From: an uncultured Flavobacteriales bacterium
Lineage (GTDB): Bacteria; Bacteroidota; Bacteroidia; Flavobacteriales_D; Crocinitomicaceae
Assembly: GCA_913054135.1 (NCBI GenBank)
Contig: CAJXJK010000001.1
Coordinates: 186,001 to 250,000 of the forward strand
Direction of reading: 5' to 3'
Length of the DNA: 64,000 nt
Numbering within the stretch: the stretch's first letter is position 1; every line of letters begins with the position of its first letter. Of this stretch, positions 55,494-64,000 are shown piece by piece. Under the pieces are notes generated by a model. It was given only the letters and a program-made list of their open reading frames with translations. It had not been told where the DNA came from and ran no database searches. The position numbers and the translations under genes were made by a program.

Positions 55494-57194
55494 TACGTTA
55501 TCGTGTAGGAACGAGTTATTCTCTTTTAATTCAATCTTAGTTTGACCATCATTGTCAGTTCCTTCAGAAAGCGTGAATTTGCTCATGTTTTCTTCAGATG
55601 AATGAGGCACATCATTTAACTCAATCTTCTTTCTTTTGTATGCTGGTTCTTTTTCAAGATCCGTAATACCTTCAGATGATTTTAATTTAGAAGTGTAAGA
55701 TTGGATTCTATCCATTCTATCTTTTGCTCTCGCCGCTTGCTCTTCAGGAGACAATACTGTTTTAGGTTCAGCCTCCGTCATTTCTACTTTTTCTTCTAAA
55801 TCGTCAGTCAAATAATGTTTTATAACCTCTTCTTCTTCAACTGATGACTCCTCTTCTTTCTTAGCCCACATCTCTGTTTGCTCTTCTTCAGCTTTTGGAG
55901 TTTCTGTCTTAGCTTCCCAAGTCAGTTCAGTTTGTGATGTAACTTCTTCTTCCTCTTCTTTAATCATCAAGAAAGGTTCAGCTTCAGTTGTTTCTTCTTC
56001 GTTCCAAGAAGTTGTTTCTTCAGTTTTATTCTCCCAATTGTTTTTAGGTGTTGCCTCAACTGGCGACTCAATTGGTTGTGATATCATTGTTGGTACAGAC
56101 TCGTCATCTAAGCTTACCTTTTTCTTCTCAGGTGCTTTTTCAAATCCTGTAATCGGAGATGAACTGAATCCTGTTGCGATTAATGTGATACAAATTCCAT
56201 CTTCTAATGATTCATCATATCCATGACCCCAGATTACATCTGCAGTTGATCCCGCTTCATCTTGAATGTAATCAGTGATTTCACCAATTTCATCCATTAA
56301 GATTTCTTGATTACCGTAAGTGATATTCAATAATACATACTTAGCTCCGCTAATGTCATTATCATTCAACAATGGTGATTCTAATGCAGTTTTAACTGCT
56401 TCAATTGCTCTGTTTTCTCCAGACGCAGTAGCTGACCCCATAATTGCCACACCTGAATCTTTCATCACTGTGCTTACATCATTGAAATCCACGTTAATCA
56501 TTCCTGTCACAGAAATCACTTCAGCAATTCCTTTTGCGGCAGTTGCTAAAACGTCATCAGCTTTAGAGAATGCATTTCCTAAAGAAAGATTACCAAACAT
56601 CTCTCTTAATCTGTCATTATTAATGATCAATAATGTATCAACACTATTTCTTAATTCTTCTAAACCTTCTTCGGCTTGAATTTTTCTTTTACGACCTTCA
56701 AATCCGAATGGTACTGTTACGATTCCAACGGTAAGAATATCCATTTCTCTAGCAACTCTTGCAATAACCGGAGCAGCTCCAGTACCTGTTCCACCACCCA
56801 TTCCGGCAGTGATAAACACCATCTTAGTACTATTACCAAGAATAGATTTAATATCCTCTATATTTTCAATGGCTGCGCTCTTACCAATTTCAGGAATTGC
56901 ACCTGCACCTCTACCTTCAGTCAAACTTTGACCTAACTGAATTTTGATTGGTACTGGCGAAATGTCTAATGCCTGTTGGTCAGTATTACATATCACAAAG
57001 TCTACACCTTTAATACCTTGGTTGTACATGTGATTCACTGCGTTTCCTCCGCCTCCTCCAATACCAATTACCTTGATGATTGAAGACTGATCTTTTGGTA
57101 AATCGAATTCCATAACTTCTGTTTTTGTTGTTGTTTGATGATGCTGCTCAATGCTTGTTAAAATGTCTAGTAATCCTTGAACGTTTTGCTTCAT
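55488..57194 (-). CDS. ftsZ: Cell division protein FtsZ
   Basis: Tubulin-like GTPase that forms the midcell ring. IKVIGIGGGGGNAVNHM, FITAGMGGGTGTGAAPVIA (signature loop GGGTGTG) and VTVPFGFEGRKRK are present, with MINVDFNDVSTVM as the T7 loop. The globular part ends near residue 345. A Glu/Thr-rich linker of about 180 residues follows, ending in KIELKENNSFLHDNVD, a short C-terminal peptide. The long linker gives a total of 568 residues, longer than most FtsZ. The ATG at 57194 would add 27 odd residues (QHHQTTTKTEV); an internal ATG at 57113, directly before EFDLPKDQSS, is more like homologues and may be the true start. It is the last gene of the division cluster. Confidence 0.96.
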   Translation of the reverse strand: MKQNVQGLLDILTSIEQHHQTTTKTEVMEFDLPKDQSSIIKVIGIGGGGGNAVNHMYNQGIKGVDFVICNTDQQALDISPVPIKIQLGQSLTEGRGAGAIPEIGKSAAIENIEDIKSILGNSTKMVFITAGMGGGTGTGAAPVIARVAREMDILTVGIVTVPFGFEGRKRKIQAEEGLEELRNSVDTLLIINNDRLREMFGNLSLGNAFSKADDVLATAAKGIAEVISVTGMINVDFNDVSTVMKDSGVAIMGSATASGENRAIEAVKTALESPLLNDNDISGAKYVLLNITYGNQEILMDEIGEITDYIQDEAGSTADVIWGHGYDESLEDGICITLIATGFSSSPITGFEKAPEKKKVSLDDESVPTMISQPIESPVEATPKNNWENKTEETTSWNEEETTEAEPFLMIKEEEEEVTSQTELTWEAKTETPKAEEEQTEMWAKKEEESSVEEEEVIKHYLTDDLEEKVEMTEAEPKTVLSPEEQAARAKDRMDRIQSYTSKLKSSEGITDLEKEPAYKRKKIELNDVPHSSEENMSKFTLSEGTDNDGQTKIELKENNSFLHDNVD

Positions 57195-57220
57195 CTTTAT
57201 TGTTTTTTGTTTAGCTCCGG

Positions 57221-57239
57221 GGCTTCGAGTGCCTCAGCC
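57221..57239 (-). other. GC-rich hairpin in the ftsA-ftsZ gap
   Basis: The 75-base gap holds a GC-rich patch. GGCT (57221-57224) pairs with AGCC (57236-57239), and GAG (57227-57229) with CTC (57233-57235). It lies 27 bases before the upstream ftsZ start and may tune ftsZ relative to ftsA. Confidence 0.35.
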
Positions 57240-57269
57240 ACCTTTACTATTTACTTCTATTAATTATTC

Positions 57270-58547
57270 TCAATCTTCTTCTTCAAACCAAGCTCTACTT
57301 TTATTCAGAATCTTGTCAAAGAAACTTCCCTTAGTTTTTGTTGAGTGATTTTTAGCTGCTGCGACATTTGACTCAGCTGCTTCATTACCGTATGAATGAG
57401 TAAATCCTTTGATAACAAGACCAATCCCGGTAGCATACATAGGACTTGTGATATTGTCAACCAAAGTTGAAGGTGCTAAATGCTCGTTCGGATATCCGAT
57501 TCGCGCATCCATACCCGTGATATACTCAAACAATTGGGTAATATGCTTCATTTGTGCGCCACCACCAGTAACGACAATTCCGCCAATTAATTTTTTCTCA
57601 TATCCTGAGTTCTTAATCTCAAAATAAACGTGCTCAATGATCTCTTCCATTCTTGCTTGAATGATAGAAGCAAGATTTCTAACTGAAATCTCTTTTGGCT
57701 CACGTCCTCTTAATCCAGGAATGCAAACAATCTCGTTTTCTTGACATTCAGAAGCTAAAGCTGATCCGAATTTCACTTTCAACAATTCAGCTTGACGCTT
57801 CATGATTGTACATCCTTCTTTTATATCTTCAGTGATTACGTTTCCTCCGAAAGGAATCACTGCTGTATGTCTTATAATTCCATCTTGGAAAATGGCAACA
57901 TCAGTTGTACCACCTCCTATATCAACAAGAACAACTCCTGCTTCTTTTTCTTCTTCAGATAAAACAGATTCAGATGAAGCCAATGGCTCAAGAATCATTT
58001 CATCCACTTCTAATCCGGCTTTATCAACACATTTTTTAATGTTTTTAGCCGCAGCAATTTGACCAGTGATAATGTGAAAATTAGCTTCAAGCCTCACTCC
58101 CGCCATTCCGATAGGATCTTTAATTCCTTGTTCGTTATCTACTATATACTCTTGCGGTAATACATGAATGATTTCTTCACCAGGTTGCATTACCAACTTG
58201 TACATATCTTCAACAAGTGCATCAATATCTAATTGCGCAATTTCAGTTTCTAAATCATTTCTCATCAACATACCTCTATGTTGCAATGAGCTAATGTGCT
58301 GACCTGCGATTCCAACATTCACTACTCTTACCGTCAATTCTCCATCTACTCTACTTTGTGCTTCTTCAACAGCAGCCTTAATAGAGTGTACAGTTTTCTC
58401 AATGTTAGAAACAACTCCTCTTGTTACCCCAACACTTTCAAACTTACCCATAGACAAAATCTCTATTTTGCTATGCTCAGTTTTTCTACCAACGATACAT
58501 GCTATCTTGGTAGTCCCGATATCTAATCCAACAACAATTTCTGACAT
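57270..58547 (-). CDS. ftsA: Cell division protein FtsA
   Basis: The 425-residue actin-like ATPase starts IVVGLDIGTTKIACIVG (phosphate 1). It has the 1C subdomain region around 85-160 (VVNVGIAGQHISSLQHRG), VVLVDIGGGTTDVAIF (phosphate 2), and GGIVVTGGGAQMKHI (adenosine). The C-terminus KGSFFDKILNKSRAWFEEED is an amphipathic helix expected to hold it at the membrane. It links FtsZ to the membrane and recruits later division proteins. It starts 8 bases after ftsQ. Confidence 0.96.
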   Translation of the reverse strand: MSEIVVGLDIGTTKIACIVGRKTEHSKIEILSMGKFESVGVTRGVVSNIEKTVHSIKAAVEEAQSRVDGELTVRVVNVGIAGQHISSLQHRGMLMRNDLETEIAQLDIDALVEDMYKLVMQPGEEIIHVLPQEYIVDNEQGIKDPIGMAGVRLEANFHIITGQIAAAKNIKKCVDKAGLEVDEMILEPLASSESVLSEEEKEAGVVLVDIGGGTTDVAIFQDGIIRHTAVIPFGGNVITEDIKEGCTIMKRQAELLKVKFGSALASECQENEIVCIPGLRGREPKEISVRNLASIIQARMEEIIEHVYFEIKNSGYEKKLIGGIVVTGGGAQMKHITQLFEYITGMDARIGYPNEHLAPSTLVDNITSPMYATGIGLVIKGFTHSYGNEAAESNVAAAKNHSTKTKGSFFDKILNKSRAWFEEED

Positions 58548-58555
58548 ATCTTATT

Positions 58556-59344
58556 CTAATTTCTATGTGAGCACACTACTTGGCTCTTATACATTATATT
58601 AATCGTATCGTAATTCTCCCAACCTTTTCTGCTAATCCCCTCAGTGTAGAAATACTCTAACTTTTTAAACTTTCCTGCCACATAATCGGCATCCCCAAAC
58701 ATCACTCTCTGATCTCCAACTCTCGGAATTAGCTCAAACTCGTTATATCCATTTATGTGGATATGAGTGAATTGAGCTGAAAGGAAAGCATCATGACAAA
58801 CATAATTTGAAATCTCATACAAATCGTCCAAGATTTCTAGAGTTATCAATGAGTCATTGTTGATTATGTCGTCTACTGTCTTTGTAAAATCAGTTTCATT
58901 AATGTTGCCATCAACTGTCACCACATGAGCAGTGTAATTAGGTGAAAGCGGCATCAAAGTTCCGTCTTTATCTAAATAACATGAGGTACCGTCAATGTTA
59001 TAAATTCGTGCAATCGGCTGTCTCAACTCCACCTCAATTTTCCATTTTCCACTTAAGTAAGTATAGGCCTGAGCCCTCTTTATTTCTGGCATATCCAATA
59101 AAACAGATTCGATTTTCTCGAGCTCCATTTCTGTATACACTTTTTCTTCGCCAATGAGGTGTTTATCAAGTAATCTCTGCTTAATATCTTCTTCAGTTAA
59201 GAATATCATATCTTCAAACAAATCAATCTCAACCTCTGGCAAGCCAACAATTCTGTTCTCTTGTTCGGTCTCAACAAATCCCATCACAATCCACACTGTC
59301 ACCAGTAAGCAAACCCACAATATGTTTTTCAACCAAGGCTTCAT
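58556..59344 (-). CDS. ftsQ: Cell division protein FtsQ
   Basis: The 262-residue protein has one N-terminal membrane segment (ILWVCLLVTVWIVMGFV) and a POTRA-like region around residues 45-110 (FLTEEDIKQRLLDKHLIGEE, VELRQPIARIYNIDG). The remainder has RVGDQRVMFGDADYVAGKFKK, common in bacteroidetal FtsQ/DivIB. It is a periplasmic scaffold joining the FtsB/FtsL complex. Its 5' end overlaps the end of murC by 4 bases, and sequence divergence is high as is usual for FtsQ. Confidence 0.88.
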   Translation of the reverse strand: MKPWLKNILWVCLLVTVWIVMGFVETEQENRIVGLPEVEIDLFEDMIFLTEEDIKQRLLDKHLIGEEKVYTEMELEKIESVLLDMPEIKRAQAYTYLSGKWKIEVELRQPIARIYNIDGTSCYLDKDGTLMPLSPNYTAHVVTVDGNINETDFTKTVDDIINNDSLITLEILDDLYEISNYVCHDAFLSAQFTHIHINGYNEFELIPRVGDQRVMFGDADYVAGKFKKLEYFYTEGISRKGWENYDTINIMYKSQVVCSHRN

Positions 59345-60714
59345 TTTGAATAATGATCAGTTATTGGTTGAACAGTTGTATCAATATCACCTGCGCCTAT
59401 TATACAAATGACCTCATGCTCTGATTGTGACAGATCGTCAACTATAGTTGAAAGAGAAGATATTTGCTTTTCATACATATTCACCTCTTCTAACAATGCT
59501 TCTGAAGTGATTCCTTCAATAGGTTTTTCTCTTGCCGGATAAATAGGCAGTAAATAAAGTTCATCTGCAGTAGCAAGACTATTTGCAAACTCATCCATAA
59601 AATCTCTTGTTCGAGAGAATAAATGCGGCTGAAATACAGCAGTAATTTTCTTTTTCGGATATAGTTTTTTCACTGATCTTAAAAAGGCGTCAATCTCAGT
59701 GGGATGATGTGCATAATCATCAATTACCACCATATCTTCTTTTCTGACTTTAAAGTCGAATCTTCGCTTAACTCCTTTGAAGGTTTTGAATGCGCTTCTG
59801 ATATCTTCTTCATCTATACCTAACTCAAAGCATAAGGCGAAAACAGCTGTAGCATTTTCAGCATTGTGCTGCCCCGGTAATCCAAACTCAATATTCCTAA
59901 ATATTTTGGAGTGACTGATGATATCAAAAAAGAACTTGCCATCTGTATATCTTAAAGCATGAAGTCTCCAATCTGGATTATCATCAATTCCGTAAGTATT
60001 GATTCTTAAACTCGTAGAAATGTCGAAGTTCGATAAATCAATATTTGAATTGATCATTAACACCCCATAAGCCTTAGATAAGTTTATGAAGTCATTAAAT
60101 GATGTTTGCATGTGTTCGCCGTCACCATATATATCTAAATGATCAGCATCCATAGATGTGATGATGGAATAGTTTGGCTGTAACTCTAAGAATGACCTAT
60201 CAAATTCATCCGCCTCAACCACCACTCTTTGTGAACCTGGATTAATAATGCAGTTTGAATTATAGTTTGAAGCGATTCCGCCAATAAAGGCATTCACTTT
60301 ATCAGTTGTGCAATTGAGAACATGAGCCAAAATTGTTGATGTGGTAGTTTTACCGTGAGTTCCAGCAACCGCATAAGTTTCCATTTCGTTAGATACGATT
60401 CCTAACGCCTTGGCTCTTTTAATGACTGTGTAATTATACTCTTGAAATGTTTTCAGCTCTTCCATTTCAGCAGGAATTGCCGGCGTATAAACCACCAAAG
60501 TATCTATTCGTCCGTAATGATCTAGCACATCTCTACCAGTATCATCATAGTGAATTGAAATACCTTCTTCAACCAATTGTTTTGTTAAAACGGTTTCTGT
60601 TTTATCATAACCTGAAACTGCTCTACCTTGAGAATGAAAATACCTTGCGAGTGCAGACATTCCGATTCCTCCGATTCCAATAAAATAGACCTTATTTATT
60701 TGGTTAAAATTCAT
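59341..60714 (-). CDS. murC: UDP-N-acetylmuramate-L-alanine ligase
   Basis: The 457-residue enzyme has FIGIGGIGMSALARYF (Rossmann, residues 11-26), VAGTHGKTTTSTILAHVL (ATP P-loop, 116-133), EADEFDRSF and NATAVFALCFELG, as in MurC ligases. It joins L-alanine to UDP-MurNAc in the cytoplasm, the first amino-acid step of peptidoglycan precursor synthesis. Length matches the family. It is 14 bases after murG and overlaps ftsQ by 4 bases. Confidence 0.96.
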   Translation of the reverse strand: MNFNQINKVYFIGIGGIGMSALARYFHSQGRAVSGYDKTETVLTKQLVEEGISIHYDDTGRDVLDHYGRIDTLVVYTPAIPAEMEELKTFQEYNYTVIKRAKALGIVSNEMETYAVAGTHGKTTTSTILAHVLNCTTDKVNAFIGGIASNYNSNCIINPGSQRVVVEADEFDRSFLELQPNYSIITSMDADHLDIYGDGEHMQTSFNDFINLSKAYGVLMINSNIDLSNFDISTSLRINTYGIDDNPDWRLHALRYTDGKFFFDIISHSKIFRNIEFGLPGQHNAENATAVFALCFELGIDEEDIRSAFKTFKGVKRRFDFKVRKEDMVVIDDYAHHPTEIDAFLRSVKKLYPKKKITAVFQPHLFSRTRDFMDEFANSLATADELYLLPIYPAREKPIEGITSEALLEEVNMYEKQISSLSTIVDDLSQSEHEVICIIGAGDIDTTVQPITDHYSK

Positions 60715-60728
60715 TTTTAATTCAAATC

Positions 60729-61829
60729 TTACTTTACAATCTTTTCAATTTCATTTAAAATTCTGTCAGGCGCATCAGCTATTCCCAACTTCAATATATT
60801 TTCAGAGAGCGACTTGCATTGCTCTTCGTTTTCAATCACTTTAATTATTTGAGAAACTAATTGCTCTCTTGCGTCAACGTCCTTAACCAAAACTGCCGCA
60901 TCAACATCTACCAAGGCCATGGCGTTTTTGGTTTGATGATCTTCAGACACGTTTGGTGAGGGAACCAATATCACAGGCTTACCTATCAAGCAAACTTCTG
61001 AAACCGACATAGCTCCAGCCCTAGAAACAATAACATCAGCCGCCGCATATGCTAAATCCATTTTATATACAAAGTCAGACAAATAGATGTTTTCACTATT
61101 CAATTCTTCAACAAATGGTTTCAGATTTTGCAGATATACTTTTCCGCATTGCCAAATCACTTGAATATCCTTTTCAATCAATTCTTTAACGTGCATCTTA
61201 AGACTTTCATTCAAGGTTCTAGCCCCTAAGCTTCCGCCAATAATCAATACTGTTTTTTTGGTTGGGTTTAATCCAAAGTGTTTAAAAGCCGCTTCTTTCT
61301 TACCCGCTATTTGGACAACCTCAGTTCTCACTGGATTACCAGTTTTTACAATTTTTGCTTTATCAAAAAAGCGATCTAAATTGTCATATGCCACGCAAAT
61401 CACCTTGGCTTTTTTAGCCAACCACTTATTTGTTATACCAGGATAAGAATTTTGTTCCTGCACCATTGTTGGCACCTTCTTTTTTGCTGCTACTCGAACA
61501 ACCGCAGCACTTGCATAGCCACCAACACCTATTGCCACATCAGGCTTAAAACTCTTTACAATCTTTTTAGATCGCATTAAACTTTGAATCAATTTGAAAG
61601 GAACTGCAAAGTTTTTGAAAGTCAGTTTCCTCTGTAATCCTCTAATAGGCAATCCTACTATTTCATAGCCAGCCTTAGGCACCTTCTCCATTTCCATTTT
61701 ACCCTCTGCACCTACAAATAATATTTCAGCATCAGGATATTTCTCCTTAATTTTATTTGCAATAGCAATAGCCGGAAAGATATGTCCTCCGGTTCCGCCT
61801 CCTGATATGATAACTTTACGCAATGGCAT
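60729..61829 (-). CDS. murG: UDP-GlcNAc:undecaprenyl-PP-MurNAc-pentapeptide GlcNAc transferase
   Basis: The 366-residue GT28 enzyme has ISGGGTGGHIFPAIAIANKI (G-loop 1), VGVGGYASAAVVRVA, MVQEQNSYPGITNKWLAK, LIIGGSLGARTLNES (G-loop 3) and DVIVSRAGAMSVSEVCLIGKP. It transfers GlcNAc from UDP-GlcNAc to lipid I to make lipid II at the inner face of the membrane. The start ATG at 61829 overlaps the end of ftsW by 14 bases. Confidence 0.96.
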   Translation of the reverse strand: MPLRKVIISGGGTGGHIFPAIAIANKIKEKYPDAEILFVGAEGKMEMEKVPKAGYEIVGLPIRGLQRKLTFKNFAVPFKLIQSLMRSKKIVKSFKPDVAIGVGGYASAAVVRVAAKKKVPTMVQEQNSYPGITNKWLAKKAKVICVAYDNLDRFFDKAKIVKTGNPVRTEVVQIAGKKEAAFKHFGLNPTKKTVLIIGGSLGARTLNESLKMHVKELIEKDIQVIWQCGKVYLQNLKPFVEELNSENIYLSDFVYKMDLAYAAADVIVSRAGAMSVSEVCLIGKPVILVPSPNVSEDHQTKNAMALVDVDAAVLVKDVDAREQLVSQIIKVIENEEQCKSLSENILKLGIADAPDRILNEIEKIVK

Positions 61830-63015
61830 CTTCTAGTTCATTATTAATTTCATTTTTATTAGAAGTCGATTTTGATTTCTTTTCTCCTTTTTCTTGCTCT
61901 CTACTAACCCCCAACACAATCCCAAAAGCAATACATGTAAACCAAGCTGATGTTCCTCCCATACTGAGTAATGGCATATTTTGACCAGTTACAGGCATTA
62001 ACTGCGTGCTCACCATCATATTCACCATCACTTGTGACATCATCATTATTCCAATCCCTATCACCATATAGGTGGAGAAGGTATTCTCGGCTCCCAAACC
62101 TGTTTTTATAAACCTAAAAAAGAGCCACATATAGAGCATAATAACGACAATTGCAGTGGGCAGGCCTCCCTCCTCAATAAGCGCAGCAAAGTAAAAATCG
62201 GCGTAGGCCTCTGGAATATAATGCTTCAATACACCCCTTCCCGGACCCTTTGGAATCGCTCCATTCTTAATAGCGGCCAAGGCATTATTGGCCTGCATAT
62301 TCTCGGTGGGATCCATATTTTCTCCGTCTCCAAAAGCCTTCACAATTCTACTTCTCCAAGTTTCAACTCTCGGCAATGCTTCAGGTGCAACTGACGAGAT
62401 TAGAAGTAAAAGAGAAAACAAACCTGTAACGGCTAAACCAGAAAAACCAATCCATTTCCAAGGGAATTTTGCAATGATCATCATCACCAAGGCAATCACT
62501 CCTACCAAAACGGCAGTTGATAAATTTGAAGGAAGAATCAAGAACATTGTAAGCCCGACCGGTAAAAGAATGTATCTAAAGACAGTATTAAAGTCATTAA
62601 ACTGATCTTTGCGTTTCACTAATTGTCGTGCCAAATAAATGATCAAAGCCAACTTGGCAAAATCAGATGTTTGAAACGAAAAGGGCAGAAAAGGAATCTT
62701 AAGCCATCTATCTGCTCCATTAACACTTTCTCCCATAAACATGGTGAGCACAAGCAATGCTATAGCCACATAGAAAAGGATTTTGGATAGTTTTGAAAAG
62801 ATCTTGGAGGGTACACGGTGGATGACATACATCAAACCGAATCCTAAAATCAAAAGAATTAAGTGTTTAAAAAAGAGATAGGAATAGCTCATTCCTTTCA
62901 CCTTAACCAAGATGGGAATAAAACTAAATACAGAAACCACAGAAAGTATGCCCAGCATAAATGCCAGCATCCAAATATTGCGGTCTCCGCCTAAATATTT
63001 AAACAGCTTATCCAA
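61816..63015 (-). CDS. ftsW: Peptidoglycan polymerase FtsW
   Basis: The start is a TTG at 63015, the first possible codon after an in-frame stop; a later ATG at 62970 would lose KYLGGDRNIW, conserved in this family. About ten membrane segments of the SEDS family are present. LMPVTGQNMPLLSMGGTSAW and GRGVLKHYIPEAYADFYFA are hallmark loops, the latter carrying the E/D residues of the active site. It polymerises lipid II during division, together with a class B PBP (ftsI) not in this window. The C-terminal tail is Lys/Glu rich and overlaps murG by 14 bases. Confidence 0.93.
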   Translation of the reverse strand: MDKLFKYLGGDRNIWMLAFMLGILSVVSVFSFIPILVKVKGMSYSYLFFKHLILLILGFGLMYVIHRVPSKIFSKLSKILFYVAIALLVLTMFMGESVNGADRWLKIPFLPFSFQTSDFAKLALIIYLARQLVKRKDQFNDFNTVFRYILLPVGLTMFLILPSNLSTAVLVGVIALVMMIIAKFPWKWIGFSGLAVTGLFSLLLLISSVAPEALPRVETWRSRIVKAFGDGENMDPTENMQANNALAAIKNGAIPKGPGRGVLKHYIPEAYADFYFAALIEEGGLPTAIVVIMLYMWLFFRFIKTGLGAENTFSTYMVIGIGIMMMSQVMVNMMVSTQLMPVTGQNMPLLSMGGTSAWFTCIAFGIVLGVSREQEKGEKKSKSTSNKNEINNELEDAIA

Positions 63016-63026
63016 AAGAGTTCAAT

Positions 63027-64000
63027 TTAAAGTGCTCTTACTGCAGACTTAAATTGAGCGCCTCTATCTTCGTAGCTCTCGAATAAATCAAAAGATGCGC
63101 AAGCAGGAGATAAAAGAACTGTTTGTTCTTTCTTCGCTAATTGATAACCTAAAGCCACTGCTTCTAGCGCAGTTCCTGCCTCAGCAATCACATCAACTTT
63201 TCCTGAAAATGCTTCTTTAATTTTCTCATTGTCTTTTCCAAGGCAAATAACTGCTGTTACTTTATCTTGAACTAACTCTAACAAAGTGTCATAATCATTT
63301 CCTTTGTCTACTCCACCAACAATCCATACAGTTGGTTTATCCATGCTCTCAAGGGCATACCATGCTGAATTTACGTTAGTAGCTTTAGAGTCATTAATGA
63401 ATTCAATACCGTTAACTTTTGCCACAAACTCTAATCTGTGTTCAACGTTTTTGAAGTCAGAAAGACTTTCTTTAATAGACTCATTTCGAATCTGTAATAT
63501 TTTTGACGTAATGCCTGACGCCAGGGAATTTTGTGCATTGTGCTTCCCTTTGAGGGATAAATCGTGAATCGACATAGCAAATTCTGGTTTAGTTTCTGCA
63601 GGGTTGTTAACAGCAGATAGGTTTATATTGATTTGTTTGTTGTTTGTGTATCCAACCATTCCTTCAACTTTTTCAAGCGAGAATGGCGCCAGCTGAGCTT
63701 TGATATCTCTTTTGGCTATTTCTTCGATTAGAATAGGATCATCAGCATTGTAGATGAACCAATCGTTCTCGGTAAGATTTTGAGTGATTCTGAATTTAGA
63801 ATCAACGTAGTTTTGCATCTCGTAGTTATACCTGTCAAGATGGTCAGGTGTAATATTTAATAGAATGGCAATATCAGCCTTGAAGTCGAACATTCCGTCT
63901 AACTGAAATGAGCTCAACTCAACTACATAATATCCTGGCTTATCTTCTACAACTTGTCTTGCAAGTGATTCCCCAACATTACCAGCCATAGCCACTTCTA
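63027..64000 (-). CDS. murD: UDP-N-acetylmuramoylalanine-D-glutamate ligase (partial, 5' end off window)
   Basis: The open frame enters from the right edge, so the N-terminus, with the ATP P-loop, is missing. Seen: AMAGNVGESLARQV (the AGNIG motif of MurD), YVVELSSFQLDG, ITPDHLDRYNYEMQNYVDSK, NSLASGIT, FINDSKATNVNSAWYALESM and VLLSPACASFDLFESYEDRG at the C-terminus. These belong to MurD, which adds D-glutamate to UDP-MurNAc-L-Ala in the cytoplasm. Eleven bases separate its stop from the ftsW start. Confidence 0.95.
   Translation of the reverse strand, partial: EVAMAGNVGESLARQVVEDKPGYYVVELSSFQLDGMFDFKADIAILLNITPDHLDRYNYEMQNYVDSKFRITQNLTENDWFIYNADDPILIEEIAKRDIKAQLAPFSLEKVEGMVGYTNNKQININLSAVNNPAETKPEFAMSIHDLSLKGKHNAQNSLASGITSKILQIRNESIKESLSDFKNVEHRLEFVAKVNGIEFINDSKATNVNSAWYALESMDKPTVWIVGGVDKGNDYDTLLELVQDKVTAVICLGKDNEKIKEAFSGKVDVIAEAGTALEAVALGYQLAKKEQTVLLSPACASFDLFESYEDRGAQFKSAVRAL

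Noticed and set aside
56320-56679. Plus-strand open frame of 119 codons inside ftsZ
   Set aside because: Antisense to the conserved FtsZ GTPase domain and without recognisable motifs.

Overview
The window looks like a chromosomal piece of an AT-rich marine or freshwater Bacteroidota, most likely Flavobacteriales. The grounds are type IX secretion (T9SS) signals (Por-type C-terminal tail, gliding-motility type B C-terminus, PorP/SprF), TANNTTTG-type -7 promoter boxes, few visible Shine-Dalgarno sequences, a DUF4920 lipoprotein, RprX/RprY-like two-component genes, and the dcw order murD-ftsW-murG-murC-ftsQ-ftsA-ftsZ followed by a GatB/YqeY gene. I saw no tRNA, rRNA, CRISPR, transposase or phage gene. 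No gap between genes exceeds about 260 bases.

Region 1 (1-12446) is a surface-polysaccharide locus. It holds three GT4-type glycosyltransferases (one cut by the window edge), two O-antigen ligase/polymerase-like membrane proteins, a Wzx-type flippase, a non-hydrolysing UDP-GlcNAc 2-epimerase, two SAM methyltransferases, an FAD/NAD-binding oxidoreductase-like protein and a lipoprotein resembling D-glucuronyl C5-epimerase. Two divergent intergenic regions here share an almost identical 22-base element.

Region 2 (12436-19061) is core: coiled-coil protein, ZapA and ribonuclease Y behind a good TTTG-N19-TACTTTTG promoter; then an M23 peptidase, a histidine kinase/response regulator pair and a CsaA-like tRNA-binding protein. 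Region 3 (19082-31539) is cell-envelope and secretion: a T9SS cargo protein, a DUF4920 lipoprotein, a large CotH-kinase/beta-helix lipoprotein, and a three-gene set of type B cargo with SBBP repeats, PorP/SprF and an OmpA-like protein with a terminal DUF1573-like domain.

Region 4 (31727-42671) has NADP-glutamate dehydrogenase, Kdo transferase, an outer-membrane barrel, and a seven-gene nucleotide-sugar operon. That operon encodes what is needed for UDP-GlcA, UDP-xylose, UDP-diacetamido-glucuronate (with the 2-epimerase of region 1, possibly the manno epimer) and dTDP-4-keto-6-deoxyglucose. These would feed the polymer made by region 1.

Region 5 (42659-54838) is the least understood. A leucine-rich-repeat protein and a lipoprotein, on opposite strands around a DUF2891 gene, share two homologous domains. 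They are accompanied by a 1150-residue WG-repeat protein, a PHP-type tyrosine phosphatase and small secreted or cytosolic unknowns. Region 6 (54857-64000) is GatB/YqeY and the cell-division/peptidoglycan cluster, read leftward and cut by the right edge within murD.
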